From Dactylorhiza incarnata (taxonomy: Eukaryota > Streptophyta > Magnoliopsida > Asparagales > Orchidaceae): a DNA stretch of 64,000 nt. The stretch is from NCBI GenBank assembly GCA_033032865.1, contig JAWHQI010000228.1, positions 186,001 to 250,000 of the forward strand. The letters are read 5' to 3'. The notes under the pieces are model-generated. The model was not told the origin of the DNA and did not search any database. It was given only the letters and a program-made list of their open reading frames with translations. The translations under genes were made by a program, and so were the position numbers. This document shows positions 1 to 10,387 of the stretch, one piece after another (positions within the stretch are counted from its first letter, which is position 1; every line of letters starts with the position of its first letter).

Positions 1-1622
1 TCCTATTGATCAGATCATAGGAGACCCTCATGGCTGTATAAGAACTATAAGAGGTACTACTAACGAAAATATGCATTTAAGTTTCTTCTCGCAGGTTGAA
101 CCAAAGAAGTTCCAAGAAGCAAATGAAGACCCCCATTGGATAATTGCAATGGAAGAAGAATTGAATCAATTCAAGCGATGCAAAGTGTGGACACTTGTTC
201 CAAAACCCAAGGATAAAAATATCATTGGAACAAAGTGGGTCTACAGAAATAAATTGGATGAAGATGGAACAATCATCAAGAACAAAGATAGACTTGTAGC
301 AAAAGGATACAGACAAGACGAAAGGATCGACTTCCATTAGACTTATGCTCCTGCAGCATGACTCGAAGCGATCAGGCTATTTCTAGCTTATGCTGCATTC
401 AAAGGATTCACCATATACTAAATGGATGTCAAGTTAGCTTTTCTCAATGGTAATATAAAAGAAGAAGTATACGTTGAACAACCTCCAGGTTTTGTTAATC
501 CTAATTATCCTGAATATGTTTATTTGTTACAAAAAAACTCTATATGGTTTAAAACAAGCTCCTCGAGCTTGGTATGAGACGCTGTCTAACTTATTGAGAG
601 CAAATTCACAAGAGAAAAGATAGATAAGATGTTATTTCTTAGGGAAGTTAAAGGCAAGATTTTGCTAGTGCAAATCTATGTCGATGATATTATTTTTGGC
701 TCTGCGGACGACAACCTTTGCAAAACGTTTTCCAAACTTATGCAAGGGAAATTTGAAATGAGTAGTATGGGTGAGATGAAATATTTCTTAGGACTTCAAG
801 TGAAGCAATCTGAAGATGGAATTTTCATCTCTCAGACGAAATTCACTAAGGAGTTGGTAAAAAAAATATGAAATGGAGAGTGCAACCTCTATGAGGACTC
901 CAATGAGCTCAGCTATGTCTCTGGACAAGGATGAGAAAGGGAAACCTTTCGATGAAACCAAGTACAGAAGCATAATTGGCTCTCTGCTCTACCATACTGC
1001 TAGTAGACCTGATATAATGTTCTCTACATGTGTATGTGCTAGATATAAGGTGAACTCTAAGGAATCTCACTATACTGCTGCAAAGCAAATTTTGAGATAT
1101 CTTAAGGGTACACCAAATCTTGGTTTATGGTACCCAAGAAGTAATGATTGCGAGCTAATAGGTTTTTCAGATGCAGACTTTGTAGGTAGCAATGATGATA
1201 GAAAAACCACTTCCGGGACTTGTCAATTCCTAGGAAGGAGGCTTATTTCTTGGAGTAGCAAGAAGCAGAATTCTGTTGCAATTTCAACCGCCGAGTCAGA
1301 ATACATTTCTGCAGGCAGTTGTTGTGCACAACTTCTTTGGATAAAGAATCGGCTTGAAGATTATATCTTGAAGTTCAAAGACATCCTAATGTTTTGCGAC
1401 TCCTCTACTGCTATAGCAATTACAAATAATCCAGTCTCGCACATCCGGACAAAGCATATTGAATTGAGATATCATTTCATCCGGGAGCATGTGGAGAATG
1501 GGGACGTCAATCTATGTTATGTCCCGACGGATAAGCAAGTTGCAGATATTTTCACGAAGCCGCTGGATGAGACCAAGTTCTCTTTCGTCAAGACAGAGCT
1601 TGGAATGCTCAGCATGGAGTAA
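1..1622 (+). pseudogene. Ty1/copia pol remnant: reverse transcriptase and RNase H (Copia-1)
   Basis: The translated frames match the C-terminal half of a copia polyprotein: the RT start (WIIAMEEELNQF, GTKWVYRNK) lies at 71-340, the RT catalytic motif YVDDIIFG at 677-700, and the RNase H block (TSGTCQFLG, ISWSSKKQNSVAIST, AESEYISAG, ending SMEstop) at 873-1622. The frame is broken repeatedly. Stops at 338-340, 359-361 and 418-420 fall where related copies in this window have Gln or Arg codons, which fits C-to-T decay. Frame changes occur near 533, 600-628 and 865. The protein would have copied element RNA into DNA in virus-like particles. The upstream gag and integrase parts lie outside the window. 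Family assignment is certain; activity is excluded by the breaks. Confidence 0.93.
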
Positions 1623-1886
1623 ATATTCAAGTCAAGGAGAAGACAAGAAGGAAGGTAGATCTTCATCTGTTCAAACTCTAAAGGAAGCAAAGATCTGAAA
1701 TTTTGAAGAAGATTTACTTCTCGAGAAATGGAGTTATCCCTCGAGAAATGGCATTTATTTGCGATCTTCAGAAATTCTTATTTTCGGGAATACGAAAGGG
1801 CAGGTACGCAGCTGTTATTTAAATGTTACATAAATTTCATTTAAATGTCAAATCAAAACTATAAATAGAAAATCTCAAATGAATTG
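1623..1886 (+). promoter_or_regulatory. Spacer between Copia-1 pol and extra ORF, with TATA-like box
   Basis: This 264-base stretch has no ORF. It contains two copies of the palindromic TCTCGAGAAA near 1720 and 1740, and a good TATA box, CTATAAATAG, at 1859-1868, about 20 bases before the ATG at 1887. The position suggests that the downstream extra ORF may be transcribed from its own promoter. The inference rests on the motif and spacing only. The same TCTCGAGAA motif recurs at 15,700-15,790, next to another TATA-like sequence, so both may be LTR-derived. Confidence 0.45.
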
Positions 1887-2941
1887 ATGTTCACGCAAAC
1901 CCCATTCCCTCTTCTTCTCCTCACCCAACATATGTTGATGGGGAGAAAGAGTTCTGTTTGGAAGCAAACAAGGATTTCTGCTGTTGAAAAGGAGATGAAC
2001 AGAGGATTAGCTGAAGTTCAAGCTAACACTGATAGTCTTAAGAAGCTTATCACTCAGGGTGGTAAAGCTATTGATCATTTTGTTCAGAGCATGGGAAAAG
2101 TTTTTGATGAAACTTTAAAGGTAAGGAAAATTCACGAATCTAATGAAGGGCAGGCAGAGAAAAATACATTTTCAATTATTGATGAAGTTGGTCAGTTCAA
2201 GGAATATGTCATCCAAACCATATCTATAGAAGTCAGAAAGGAGGGGGGGGGGGGGGGGGGGTAAAATGGCAGAGCTTTTGGATTATCAAGTTCATCAGCT
2301 CCAAAGAAATTGGGCTGATCAGTTTGAGCAATTGAATATTGGTGTTCAGAAGCAGATTGCAGATGTCAATGCTCACACTACAAAGACTGCTATGTGGATA
2401 CACAATGAGTTTTTTTCTAGATTTTGTTATACAACCTCAGTTTTCTCCTAGATCTGAAGGGAAACCTGCATATGAACCTCCTGCTAACTATTCCCAGGCT
2501 TGGCCTACAGAGCAACTAGAAATTCAGTCCAAGGTGCCAGACTCAAGGAAGATGAAGTATGGAGAAGGGCAATCTGCTAGTAGGTCTGTCCCTGGGTCAA
2601 GCTCTGGAAAGGCAGTTGCTACTGAAGATGTTCTAGTGGTGTGGAGTCCAGTTTCTAAAATAATTATTCTTGACTCATTCAAGCTTATGGATGAAGGTGG
2701 TATGAAAGTTTTAGACTACTTCAGTACATCTGAATGGAAAAAGTATGAGACAAGCATGACAAAGAGAAGAATACATTACAAGACTTATAGTTATAACAAT
2801 CCTACAGCTCTATCCCCTCCTCCAAAATACCATCCTAAGCCATATGCTTATTTCGCAAGACAAGAACAGAAGAAAAGAGACAATGCCTTAACAAAATATT
2901 ATGAGACCCATCAAAACCTTTTACTCAATTTGATTGTGTGA
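1887..2941 (+). pseudogene. Extra ORF 3' of copia pol (Sirevirus env-like position), coiled-coil protein, frameshifted
   Basis: Two overlapping frames follow Copia-1 pol. The first (1887-2264) encodes a hydrophobic N-terminus then a helical, Lys/Glu-rich segment (EKEMNRGLAEVQANTDSLKK). The second continues as MAELLDYQVHQLQRNWADQF and later a Pro-rich C-terminus (PPPKYHPKPYAYFARQEQKK). They are separated by a run of 19 G, which is the obvious cause of the frame break; a further shift lies between the frames at 2266-2451 and 2339-2941. A second, degraded copy with the same order of motifs lies at 62,790-64,000 (EVEKNVNNGLADLK, then KYGEGPS and WSPISK, compared with KYGEGQS and VVWSPVSK here). 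The position after pol is that of the env-like or additional ORF of Sireviruses. I recognise no known domain, so function is open. Confidence 0.55.
2243..2261. repeat. Homopolymer run of 19 G
   Basis: A run of 19 G interrupts the extra ORF directly after the codons for VRKE. In the homologous copy near 63,640 the same place reads as a short purine stretch encoding VRKGEEEH, so the run looks like expansion of a short G-rich codon stretch by slippage. Confidence 0.95.
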
Positions 2942-3095
2942 ACATTAATTAATGAGACAATCTTAAATATATATATATATAGTTATTGATTTTGATGTTC
3001 TCTTTGATTTCATATCTATTCCTCTATGGTGTGTTTTGTTTATGTTTTATATTGATGCAATTCATCTCGGTAAATAGGGTACCAATGTCAGGAGA
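2942..3095. other. AT-rich tail after the extra ORF, no gene seen
   Basis: The sequence holds a short TA repeat near 2968-2981 and no coding potential. It ends abruptly at the truncated LTR of the gypsy element, so the 3' end of Copia-1 is not preserved here. Confidence 0.5.
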
Positions 3096-3123
3096 AAATC
3101 ACACGGGCGCTCCAGGTCGTCTT
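3096..3123 (-). other. 28-bp inverted copy of LTR-internal sequence at the LTR break point
   Basis: Bases 3096-3123 are the exact reverse complement of 4112-4139 inside the adjacent LTR. They replace the first ~14 bases expected at the LTR end (TGATGCGCAAATC in the right copy). The match is to the left LTR version, not the right one, which differs at two positions in this stretch, so the insert was probably copied locally. Confidence 0.9.
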
Positions 3124-4646
3124 AGCACACCGTTATAGGCGGTAGCAAGACTGCGGCACAAAACGGCAGTGTACCGATCATTCAAGTAATATAAAATGTG
3201 GGAGTGAATCCCCAAGTATCGATCTCGAAGGAACACAGTAAGGTGACGTTAATTATTGAGGAAAGACTTGAGATTGAAGTCCTTTCGAGCGGATGGATTG
3301 CGGAAAAAACGGGGGTTTTGGTTTGTGGAAAATAAAGGAAAACAACTACAACTACTCCTATACAATGCCGCCATGCAATGCTTCGCTTGGCGGGATGGAG
3401 ACTAGGCAGGCCTTGAGCGCGCTGCTTCGAAAGGGCGGATGGACGAGTAGGCAAATGGAATGAGGGTCGCAAGCACCTCGTCGACAAGCACGCCACTAGC
3501 AATTGCTAGTGCGGCACACAAACATGACGGTGGGATGGAGGATGGAATGGGGCGCACCACATACACACATATAAACAGAAGATAATTTCACAAGGACATG
3601 AAATAACTTATATAACAAGGTTTACAGTGCTCATCATCAAAATACAAGAGATCCACTAACTACAACTACCAATACAAAGATAGGGAGAGCAAGAAATGGA
3701 CCGAATCCGAAGTCTTGTTGAAGATTCACGGTTGGAATCGCTGGGTTGTCAATCTGCGTCCAAGCTCGGTCCGCAACTGCATCCGGGGTAGAGAAGGCTG
3801 TCTCAACCCTCCAATGGCCCGTCTTCTTCGTGTCACGATCCGAAAATGACCTAGCTTCCTTCTCCTTAGATCTTGGTGGATGTAGGGTTGAATCCCTCTC
3901 CTTAGAGCTTGAGGATGATGGAGGAGGCCCAAAGGGATGAAACCTCAGTGGAGATGGCGAAAATGGCGCAGCTGTCCGGCGTGTACGATCTCTCTCATTT
4001 TAGGTCGAAAGCTGCAGCTTTTATAGACAAAGATCAGAAAATTAGTCACGCACGGTCCAACGCACGACCGTGCGTAGACCGTGCGATATTAATAATAGAG
4101 AACAGCGCAGGAAGACGACCTGGAGCGCCCGTGTGATTTACTCGCGCACGGGCAAATCCGCCCGTGCATCAAAACGCACGGGTAAATTCAGAAAAGCTAA
4201 CAACAGGGCTAAACAGGCTGATCGTGTGATTTCTTCACGCACGGGGGACTGCACGTTCGTAAAGACGCACGATCAAAATCAGATCATCATTTTCTACCCA
4301 GATGAAGGCGCACGACCACAGCTATCCGTGCGTCAATAAAACGCACGACCGTGCATTGTACATAGTCATGATTTCTAGACAAAAGGGGATGGATCAGCCA
4401 CCTGCGAGCATAGCAACCCAGCTGGGAATACACATCCATCACCAGCATAAAAATAGAAACAACACGATGGGGAGCAGAGTGTGCTTACCCCCAGTAACGT
4501 AGTGTGCAATTGCACACTACAACAGGCACTTCAAGCACAAGTATGAATAAGGCGAAAATAAACAAATACGTACAAAAACTGAAGTACAAAAGCAAGAAAA
4601 GCAGCTAGGATGAGTCCGAAAAACAATATATAATTTGGACTCATCA
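3124..4646 (-). repeat. 3' LTR (in element orientation) of the minus-strand gypsy element, end-truncated
   Basis: It aligns along its whole length with 7614-9142. On the minus strand a TATA box CTATAAAAG lies at 4026-4018. Between about 4045 and 4350 it carries many copies of a CGCACGGG / CCGTGCG motif in both orientations, in a sequence otherwise poor in CG. The terminal ~14 bases are missing and replaced by an inverted fragment. Confidence 0.85.
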
Positions 4647-4661
4647 CACCCCCAGACTTAC
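4647..4661 (-). promoter_or_regulatory. Polypurine tract of the minus-strand gypsy element
   Basis: The minus strand reads GTAAGTCTGGGGGTG directly before the LTR. The core TAAGTCTGGGGG recurs on the minus strand near 5167-5180 and 6073-6085, so the interior holds at least three polypurine-tract-like copies. Confidence 0.7.
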
Positions 4662-6419
4662 ATGTTTGCACGTCCCGAGCAAACAAATCCTAAGCAGGCA
4701 GGAACATGAAATAGCTAACTCAAAATTACAAAGTGAAATACCATGCGAAGTCGCATGCCCATGTGCATAGACAAATACGAGAGAAGATTTCTAATTTATA
4801 CACATAGTTTATAAATTTCTAAAAGAATAAATAAATATTACTTCTGCTCAAAATGGGAATCACGGTGAATCATCTGGTCACACATATGGAGAAAGTAAAA
4901 GAATCGCTGAGACAAGCATTGCCAAAGCTGGGATTCTGGACAAACTCCACTGAAATCCATCGGCGTCGGAGACCATAATTTCACCCGTTCACATTCTCTC
5001 CACGACACTAGATTGGTTCCTAGCGTGAGTCAGTAGGACTTTAGGTTTTAAATGGGTCTTGGGTTATGGTGAGGTAAACAATGATAAACATGAAGGCTTG
5101 ATACACCGAAAACAAATGAGCTTTATTACAACTCCCCGCACACCAACATCGAATGCAAGTGCGCCACACCCCCAGACTTAGACTTTTGCAACATGGGTGT
5201 GTGCACCGCCTACTCCCAATCATAAATTTATACAAAGATTTTTTAATTAAGCACTTCTTCTTTTTCTTTTTTTTACTTCTTTTCTTTTTCTCATTTTTTT
5301 CTTTCTTTTTCTTTTCTTTTCAAAACAATTTCAGCAAGATGAGCAATGAAGTACATCCACATTTTCACAAAAATATCACAACATCAACACCGCAATCATG
5401 AAAATGATAAACAACTAAAGCTCAAATTCGGGTGTGCGAATAGGATTGGCTTTTAGGCTTTAGTGAGATAAAAGTGGGGCTGAATCAAAGAACAGGTAGG
5501 CACAACTGGGCTAACGAGGATAGAGCGATAGGAATGGGCACAAAGGCTCAACCGGGCCAAAATGATGGCCTACGTCATTCTCACGCACTAGAACTATCCT
5601 ATGTCTATGCTTCGAGAATCGCTTGGGGCAAGTTCTTATCCACCGAGAAAGATTATCTTTCCTCCTGACACGAGCAATACACATCTAACAATCTTTTACA
5701 CACATCCCTATGCTACAGTTTGATTCACACCGGATTCACCATTTTGAGTAGAGTAAACAATATTCATATTAATAGAAATGCATAAAGCTAATAGCATAAA
5801 AAAGAAATCTAATCTACATGAATCCCTATACTCACATGAGTATTTGACTAGAAACACCGGAGTCAACATTTTATTCTACTACAAATTTTAAAAGCTAGCA
5901 CAATCATTTTCCAAATTACAAAAAGGAATGAGTTATACTCGTGACGCACTAAAGGTTAAGTACGCGCTCAAGTCGGTGCATTGTGTGTAGACAAAATGAA
6001 CAAAAATAATTTAAATAAAGACTTCTAGCATGCTAAATAAATGTGCACGTGAGCGGGTACACAAAAAGGTCTCCCCCAGACTTAAACTATGCATTAAGAT
6101 ATTCTAAAACAAAGTTAGGGGAAGAGGGTACCCAATGCTCAGCAAGTAAGCATGCTGGAAGCCTGGAGTGAAGCTCTACGAAGAATCACAACCACCGCCT
6201 TCACAAATAGAAAATACCTGCAAGTGGTTGTCTCCGCAAAAACAAACTAAAATAAATCTAACTAACTAGTTAGAGTAGGCGATAAAATAAAAGACAAGAA
6301 AAAGTAAGATAACTACTGGGGTTATTGTCATCCCAGCACGACTTATTCAGGAAGGCAAGGGTCTTAGGTAATGGGAGTATGGAAAGAGAAGTGGACAGGA
6401 AACTGTTCTAATTCCCGTG
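4662..6419 (-). other. Non-coding interior of the minus-strand gypsy element
   Basis: No long ORF or conserved domain is visible. The stretch holds a T-rich tract at about 5240-5320 and two extra polypurine-tract-like motifs. It looks like the 3' untranslated part of a non-autonomous element. Confidence 0.6.
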
Positions 6420-7423
6420 TCAGTAGCGGGTACCGATACGGTGATAGAAGATGTGCGCGGCACTGAATGGTATAGTTTGCACCACCTCCTGCATAACATG
6501 TGAAGGCTCAACCTGCATAGGCTCGAAAAGGGAAGGGGGGTCAAGAAATAAAAGGGAAGAATGAAATAAACAATCAAAAATCGGGGGAGTGGTCCCAGTC
6601 TCACTCCCATTAGATTGGGGAAGTAAAATAATGTTTGCATTGTCATCAATGCTACAAGGTTCGGCGGGATCAACAGTGGCCATGCCCAAGAGTTGGACTT
6701 CCTCCACCGGTGCTGAGGAAAGATCCTCTTCACCTAGAAAGTTGTCCTCCTCCATAGGAGCAGGCATAACACATTGATCGCCATCCTCATCCTGTGACAC
6801 ATCCTCAACAATGTCGTCGGAGACAAATGTAGTATGCACAACAGGGGGAAGAATAGTGCTTGGATAAATGTCAAGCATCGATTCCTTACAAAGAATTGAA
6901 TCTACACATGGTGATATATGCACAGGGGAGATGGGCTCAGCCATGTCAGAGCCTAGATCAGCCACACATCTGGTGACTGTGTCCGCGTCATACCCTTCAA
7001 AGCTTGAAGGTGAAATGGGCACATAACCAGATGTTGAAGGTGTGCTGCCAGAAGTAGGAGTCGGGACGATCCGGATATCCGGCTCGTCATCCTCGTCCAA
7101 TTGGCGAAGGAATGCAGCACAATCCTTCAAGGCATAATCCATGCTCTGACAAAACAAGCACTGCCTTGCGACCTTCTTTGGCACAGCAGGAGCTGAAGCC
7201 GAAAAGAAGTGTGACGGTAAAGGCTCAGCAGAATAGCCATAGGACTTACGCGCACCATATGGAGTACCAGATGAAGTTGGTGCTCTATATGCTGGGCCTT
7301 GAGTGCTAGGGATATTATCTCCCGTTGGGCATCTATCACTAGCATGAGAAATATCTCCACACCAGCATCGAATATTAAATGAAGCCCATATAGTGTGAAG
7401 ATAAAATGATTCAAAATAAAAAC
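6420..7423 (-). CDS. Unrecognised ORF of the non-autonomous gypsy element, with Cys-rich motif
   Basis: The minus strand is open from about 7423 to the stop at 6420, about 330 codons, with no clear ATG near its upstream end; the start is therefore unset. Early in the frame there is a knuckle-like Cys/His motif, CWCGDISHASDRC, followed by a Ser/Thr/Pro-rich stretch, a second Cys motif (CLFCQSMDYALKDC) and a long acidic C-terminal region. The two Cys motifs would fit a nucleic-acid-binding gag-like remnant, but no retrotransposon gag domain is recognisable. It is the only substantial open frame between the LTRs and lies just downstream of the primer site, where gag is expected. Function unknown. 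Confidence 0.5.
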
Positions 7424-7582
7424 ACTATTGTGCCAAATACTACACCTAACAAAACTGTACTAGAGCAACCTAATATAAATAGTAAAACTGAATAAGCAGA
7501 AATAAAACAAAAGAATGCAATACACAAATGGAAGGGCTTTAATCTCAGATTCTCCCTCTCCAGAAAACTCAAACGTCTGTGT

Positions 7583-7600
7583 TCCCCGGCAACGGCGCCA
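7583..7600 (-). promoter_or_regulatory. Primer binding site, tRNA-Asp type
   Basis: The minus strand reads TGGCGCCGTTGCCGGGGA, the well known primer site of Athila/Tat-class plant gypsy elements. It lies 6 bases from the LTR end and fixes the element's orientation. Confidence 0.85.
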
Positions 7601-7606
7601 AAAACT

Positions 7607-9142
7607 TGATGCGCAAATCTTAGCACACCGCTATAGGCGGTAGCAAGACTGCGGCACGAAACGGCAGTGTACCGATTGTTCAAGTAATATAAAATGTGGG
7701 AGTGAATCCCCAAGTATCGATCTCGAAGGAACACAGTAAGGTGGAGTTAATTATTGAGGAAGGACTTGAGATTGAAGTCCTTTCGAGCGGATGGATTGCG
7801 GAAAAAAGGGGGGTTTTGGTTTGTGGAAAATAAAGGAAAACAACTACAACTACTCCTATGCAATGCCGCTATGCAATGCTTCGCTTGGCGGGATGGAGAC
7901 TAGGCAGGCCTTGAGCGCGCTGCTTCGAAAGGGCGGATGGACGAGTAGGCAAACGAAATGAGGGTCGCAAGCACCTCATCGACAAGCACGCCACTAGCAA
8001 TTGCTAGTGCGGCACATAAACATGACGGTGGGATGGAGGATGGAATGGGGCGCACCTCATACACACATATAAACAAAAGATAATTTCACACAGACATGAA
8101 ATAACTTATATAACAAGATTTACAGTGCTCATCATCAAAATACAAGAGATCTACTAACTACAACTACCAATACAAAGATAGGGAGAGCAAGAAATCGACC
8201 GAATCCGAAGTCTTGTTGAAGATTCACGGTTGGAATCGCTGGGTTGTCAATCCGCGTCCAAGCTCGGTCCTCAACTGCGTCCGGGGTAGAGAAGGTTGTC
8301 ACTACCCTCCAATGGCCCGTCTTCTTCGTGTCACGATCCGAAAACGACCTAGCTTCCTTCTCCTTGGATCTTGGTGGATGTAGGGTTGAATCTCTTTCCT
8401 TAGAGCTTGAGGATGATGGAGGAGGCCCAAAGGGACGAAACCTCAGTGGAGATGGCGAAAATGGCGCAGCTGTCCGGCGTGTACGATCTCTCTCGTTTTA
8501 GGTCAAAAGCTGCAGCTTTTATAGAGAAAGATCAGAAAATAGGTCACGCATGATCAAACGCACGACTGTGCGTAGATCGTGTGATATTAATTATAGAGAA
8601 CAACACAGGAAGACGACTTGGAGCGCCCGTGCGATTTACTCGCGCACGGGCAAATCCGCCCGTGCGTCAAAACGCACGGGTAAATTCAGAAAAGCTAACC
8701 ACAGGGCTAAACAGGCTGATCGTGTGATTCCTTCACGCACGGGCGACTGCCCGTGCGTAAAGACGCACGATCAAAATTAGATCATCGTTTTCTACCCAGA
8801 TAAAGGCGCACGACCACAGCTATCCGTGCCTCAATAAAACGCACGACCATGCGTTGTACACAATCATGATTTCCGGGCAAAAGGGGATGGATCAGCCACC
8901 TGCAAGCATAGTAACCCAGCTGGAAATACACATCCAGCACCAGCATAAAAATAGAAACAACACGATGGGAAGCAGAGTGTGCTTACCCCCAGCAACGTAG
9001 TGTGCAATTGCACACTACAGTAGGAACTTCAAGCACAAGTATACAAGGTGAAAATAAACTAATATGAACAAAAACTGAAGTACAAAAGCAAGAAAAGCAA
9101 CCCAGATGAGTCCGAAAAATAGTATATAAATTGGACTCATCA
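7607..9142 (-). repeat. 5' LTR (in element orientation) of the minus-strand gypsy element
   Basis: It is 1536 bp with complete ends, TGATGAGTCC and GCGCATCA in element orientation. A TATA box CTATAAAAG lies on the minus strand at 8524-8516. The CGCACGGG / CCGTGCG cluster (about 8545-8850) is present as in the other LTR. It is inserted in copia gag sequence, which resumes at 9142 on the plus strand. Confidence 0.88.
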
Positions 9143-10047
9143 AGGATGAAGATGAAGAAAGTCTTTTGGTGAAGAACTTCCGAAAGTTCATACGAAATCC
9201 GGAAAGGTGAAACACTTTCCGGAAATTTTTCCAAAAGGATGCAAGATGGAAAGGGTCGTCTTCAAAGAAGGAAAAGGAGAGCGACGATGAAGAAGAAAGA
9301 CCTCCACCGGAATGCTTTCATTGTAGGAAGACCGGGCACATTCGGAGCCAATGCCCAAAGTTCTTGAAGGAGAAGAAAGAAAAGCAGCACAAAGGGAAGG
9401 AGAAGAAGGTGCTAAAAGTTAGAACATGGGATGAATCCTCCTCCTCCTCCGAAGAATCAAGCGGGTCTTCATTAAGCGAAGATGAGGAAGCAAACATGTG
9501 CCTCATGGGACATGGAAATGATGGCGACGACACCAGTGTTCTTAGCGACACTGAGGTAACACCTCCCACTTATGATGAACTCTTTAATGAATTCCTTGAA
9601 ACTTGCAAAGCTTTTGATAAAAATATGAAAGATAGTATTTTATTGAATCGTGAAAATGAATCTCGTATTAAAGAAAATCAAAAGCTTGCCAAAAAGGTAA
9701 TTGTTTTAGAAAAGAGAAAGTTTTCTTGCCAAGAGTGTGATCACATCACTAAATTGGCAAAAGATATTGAAGAGACACTTTCTAAAGCCCTCTCTCATAC
9801 CAAAACTCTTACAAAAGAGAAGGGGGAATTAGAAAGGAAATTAGAAGCCTCTCTTTTGCAAATCAAAAATAATAAAAAAAATTTTGAAAATAGGTGTGTC
9901 ATGCTTGTGAAAGAAAATTTTTCACTTAAAGCACAAGTTCATGATCTCACCATGGCCATTAAAAAATTTGGAATAGGCCAAAAATCACTGGAAATGATTT
10001 TAGGAAACCAGTGCCATGGTTCTGGAAAATTTGGGCTCGGATATTGA
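9142..10047 (+). pseudogene. Copia-2 gag C-terminal part (zinc knuckle and coiled coil)
   Basis: The frame encodes a basic region, then a CCHC zinc knuckle CFHCRKTGHIRSQC at about 9310-9351, an acidic Ser-rich stretch, and a long coiled coil (NRENESRIKENQKLAKKV onward). Gag packages the element RNA; the knuckle binds nucleic acid. A TGA at 9208-9210 breaks the frame upstream of the knuckle, and the frame closes at 10,045-10,047 just before an unusual block of GGCGCTAGC repeats (10,058-10,096). The N-terminal half is absent because the gypsy LTR replaces it. Confidence 0.85.
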
Positions 10048-10387
10048 GGTGAGGGCTACCGCCCGGCGCTAGCCACTAACGCCGGCGCTAGCACCTCTTA
10101 AAGAAGCCTGCATTTTCTTTCTCAAAATGTTTTTCTCCTGTAAATCCAATTTCTACCAGCAAGAAAATATTTCATAAAAGGCTCTCAACCCCCTTTATTT
10201 TGTGTGCAAACTGTTATAGGTTAGGTCACACTTCTAGTTCTTGCAGGAAAGTAAAACAAAATACTTTAAATAAAATATGGGTACCTAAGGCTTCCACTTA
10301 TTCTATGGATGGTTCCACTTGGGTATCCAGATCTTTACTCTCATCTTCTTTCTAGATGTGCAGGCAGGCTAAGGACAATGAAGACAT
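10048..10387 (+). pseudogene. Copia-2 gag/protease junction, degraded
   Basis: This stretch has no open frame over 100 codons but keeps family traces: IWVPKAS near 10,278 and the protease start WYLDSGCSKHTS near 10,390. The block at 10,058-10,096 contains two GGCGCTAGC copies around CACTAACGCC, a motif that also occurs in this family's UTR and LTR. Confidence 0.65.

Larger units (their letters stand above)
3096..9142 (-). mobile_element. Non-autonomous Ty3/gypsy-type LTR element (Athila/Tat-like), minus strand
   Basis: Two similar ~1.5 kb direct repeats bound a 2.96 kb interior. The right repeat ends TG...CA in element orientation (TGATGAGTCCAA to TTTGCGCATCA). Next to it, the reverse complement of 7583-7600 is TGGCGCCGTTGCCGGGGA, the tRNA-Asp type primer site known from Athila/Tat gypsy elements. 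Next to the left repeat the minus strand reads GTAAGTCTGGGGGTG, a polypurine tract. The interior has no protease, RT or integrase, so the element is non-autonomous. The left terminus is rearranged (see 3096-3123). Its two flanks are parts of different copia elements, so at least one flank was lost after insertion. Confidence 0.8.

Noticed and set aside
3746..4502. Short ORFs in the left gypsy LTR (and 8244-8780 in the right)
   Set aside because: They occur in LTR sequence, are inconsistent in length between the two LTR copies and lie opposite to the element's transcription.
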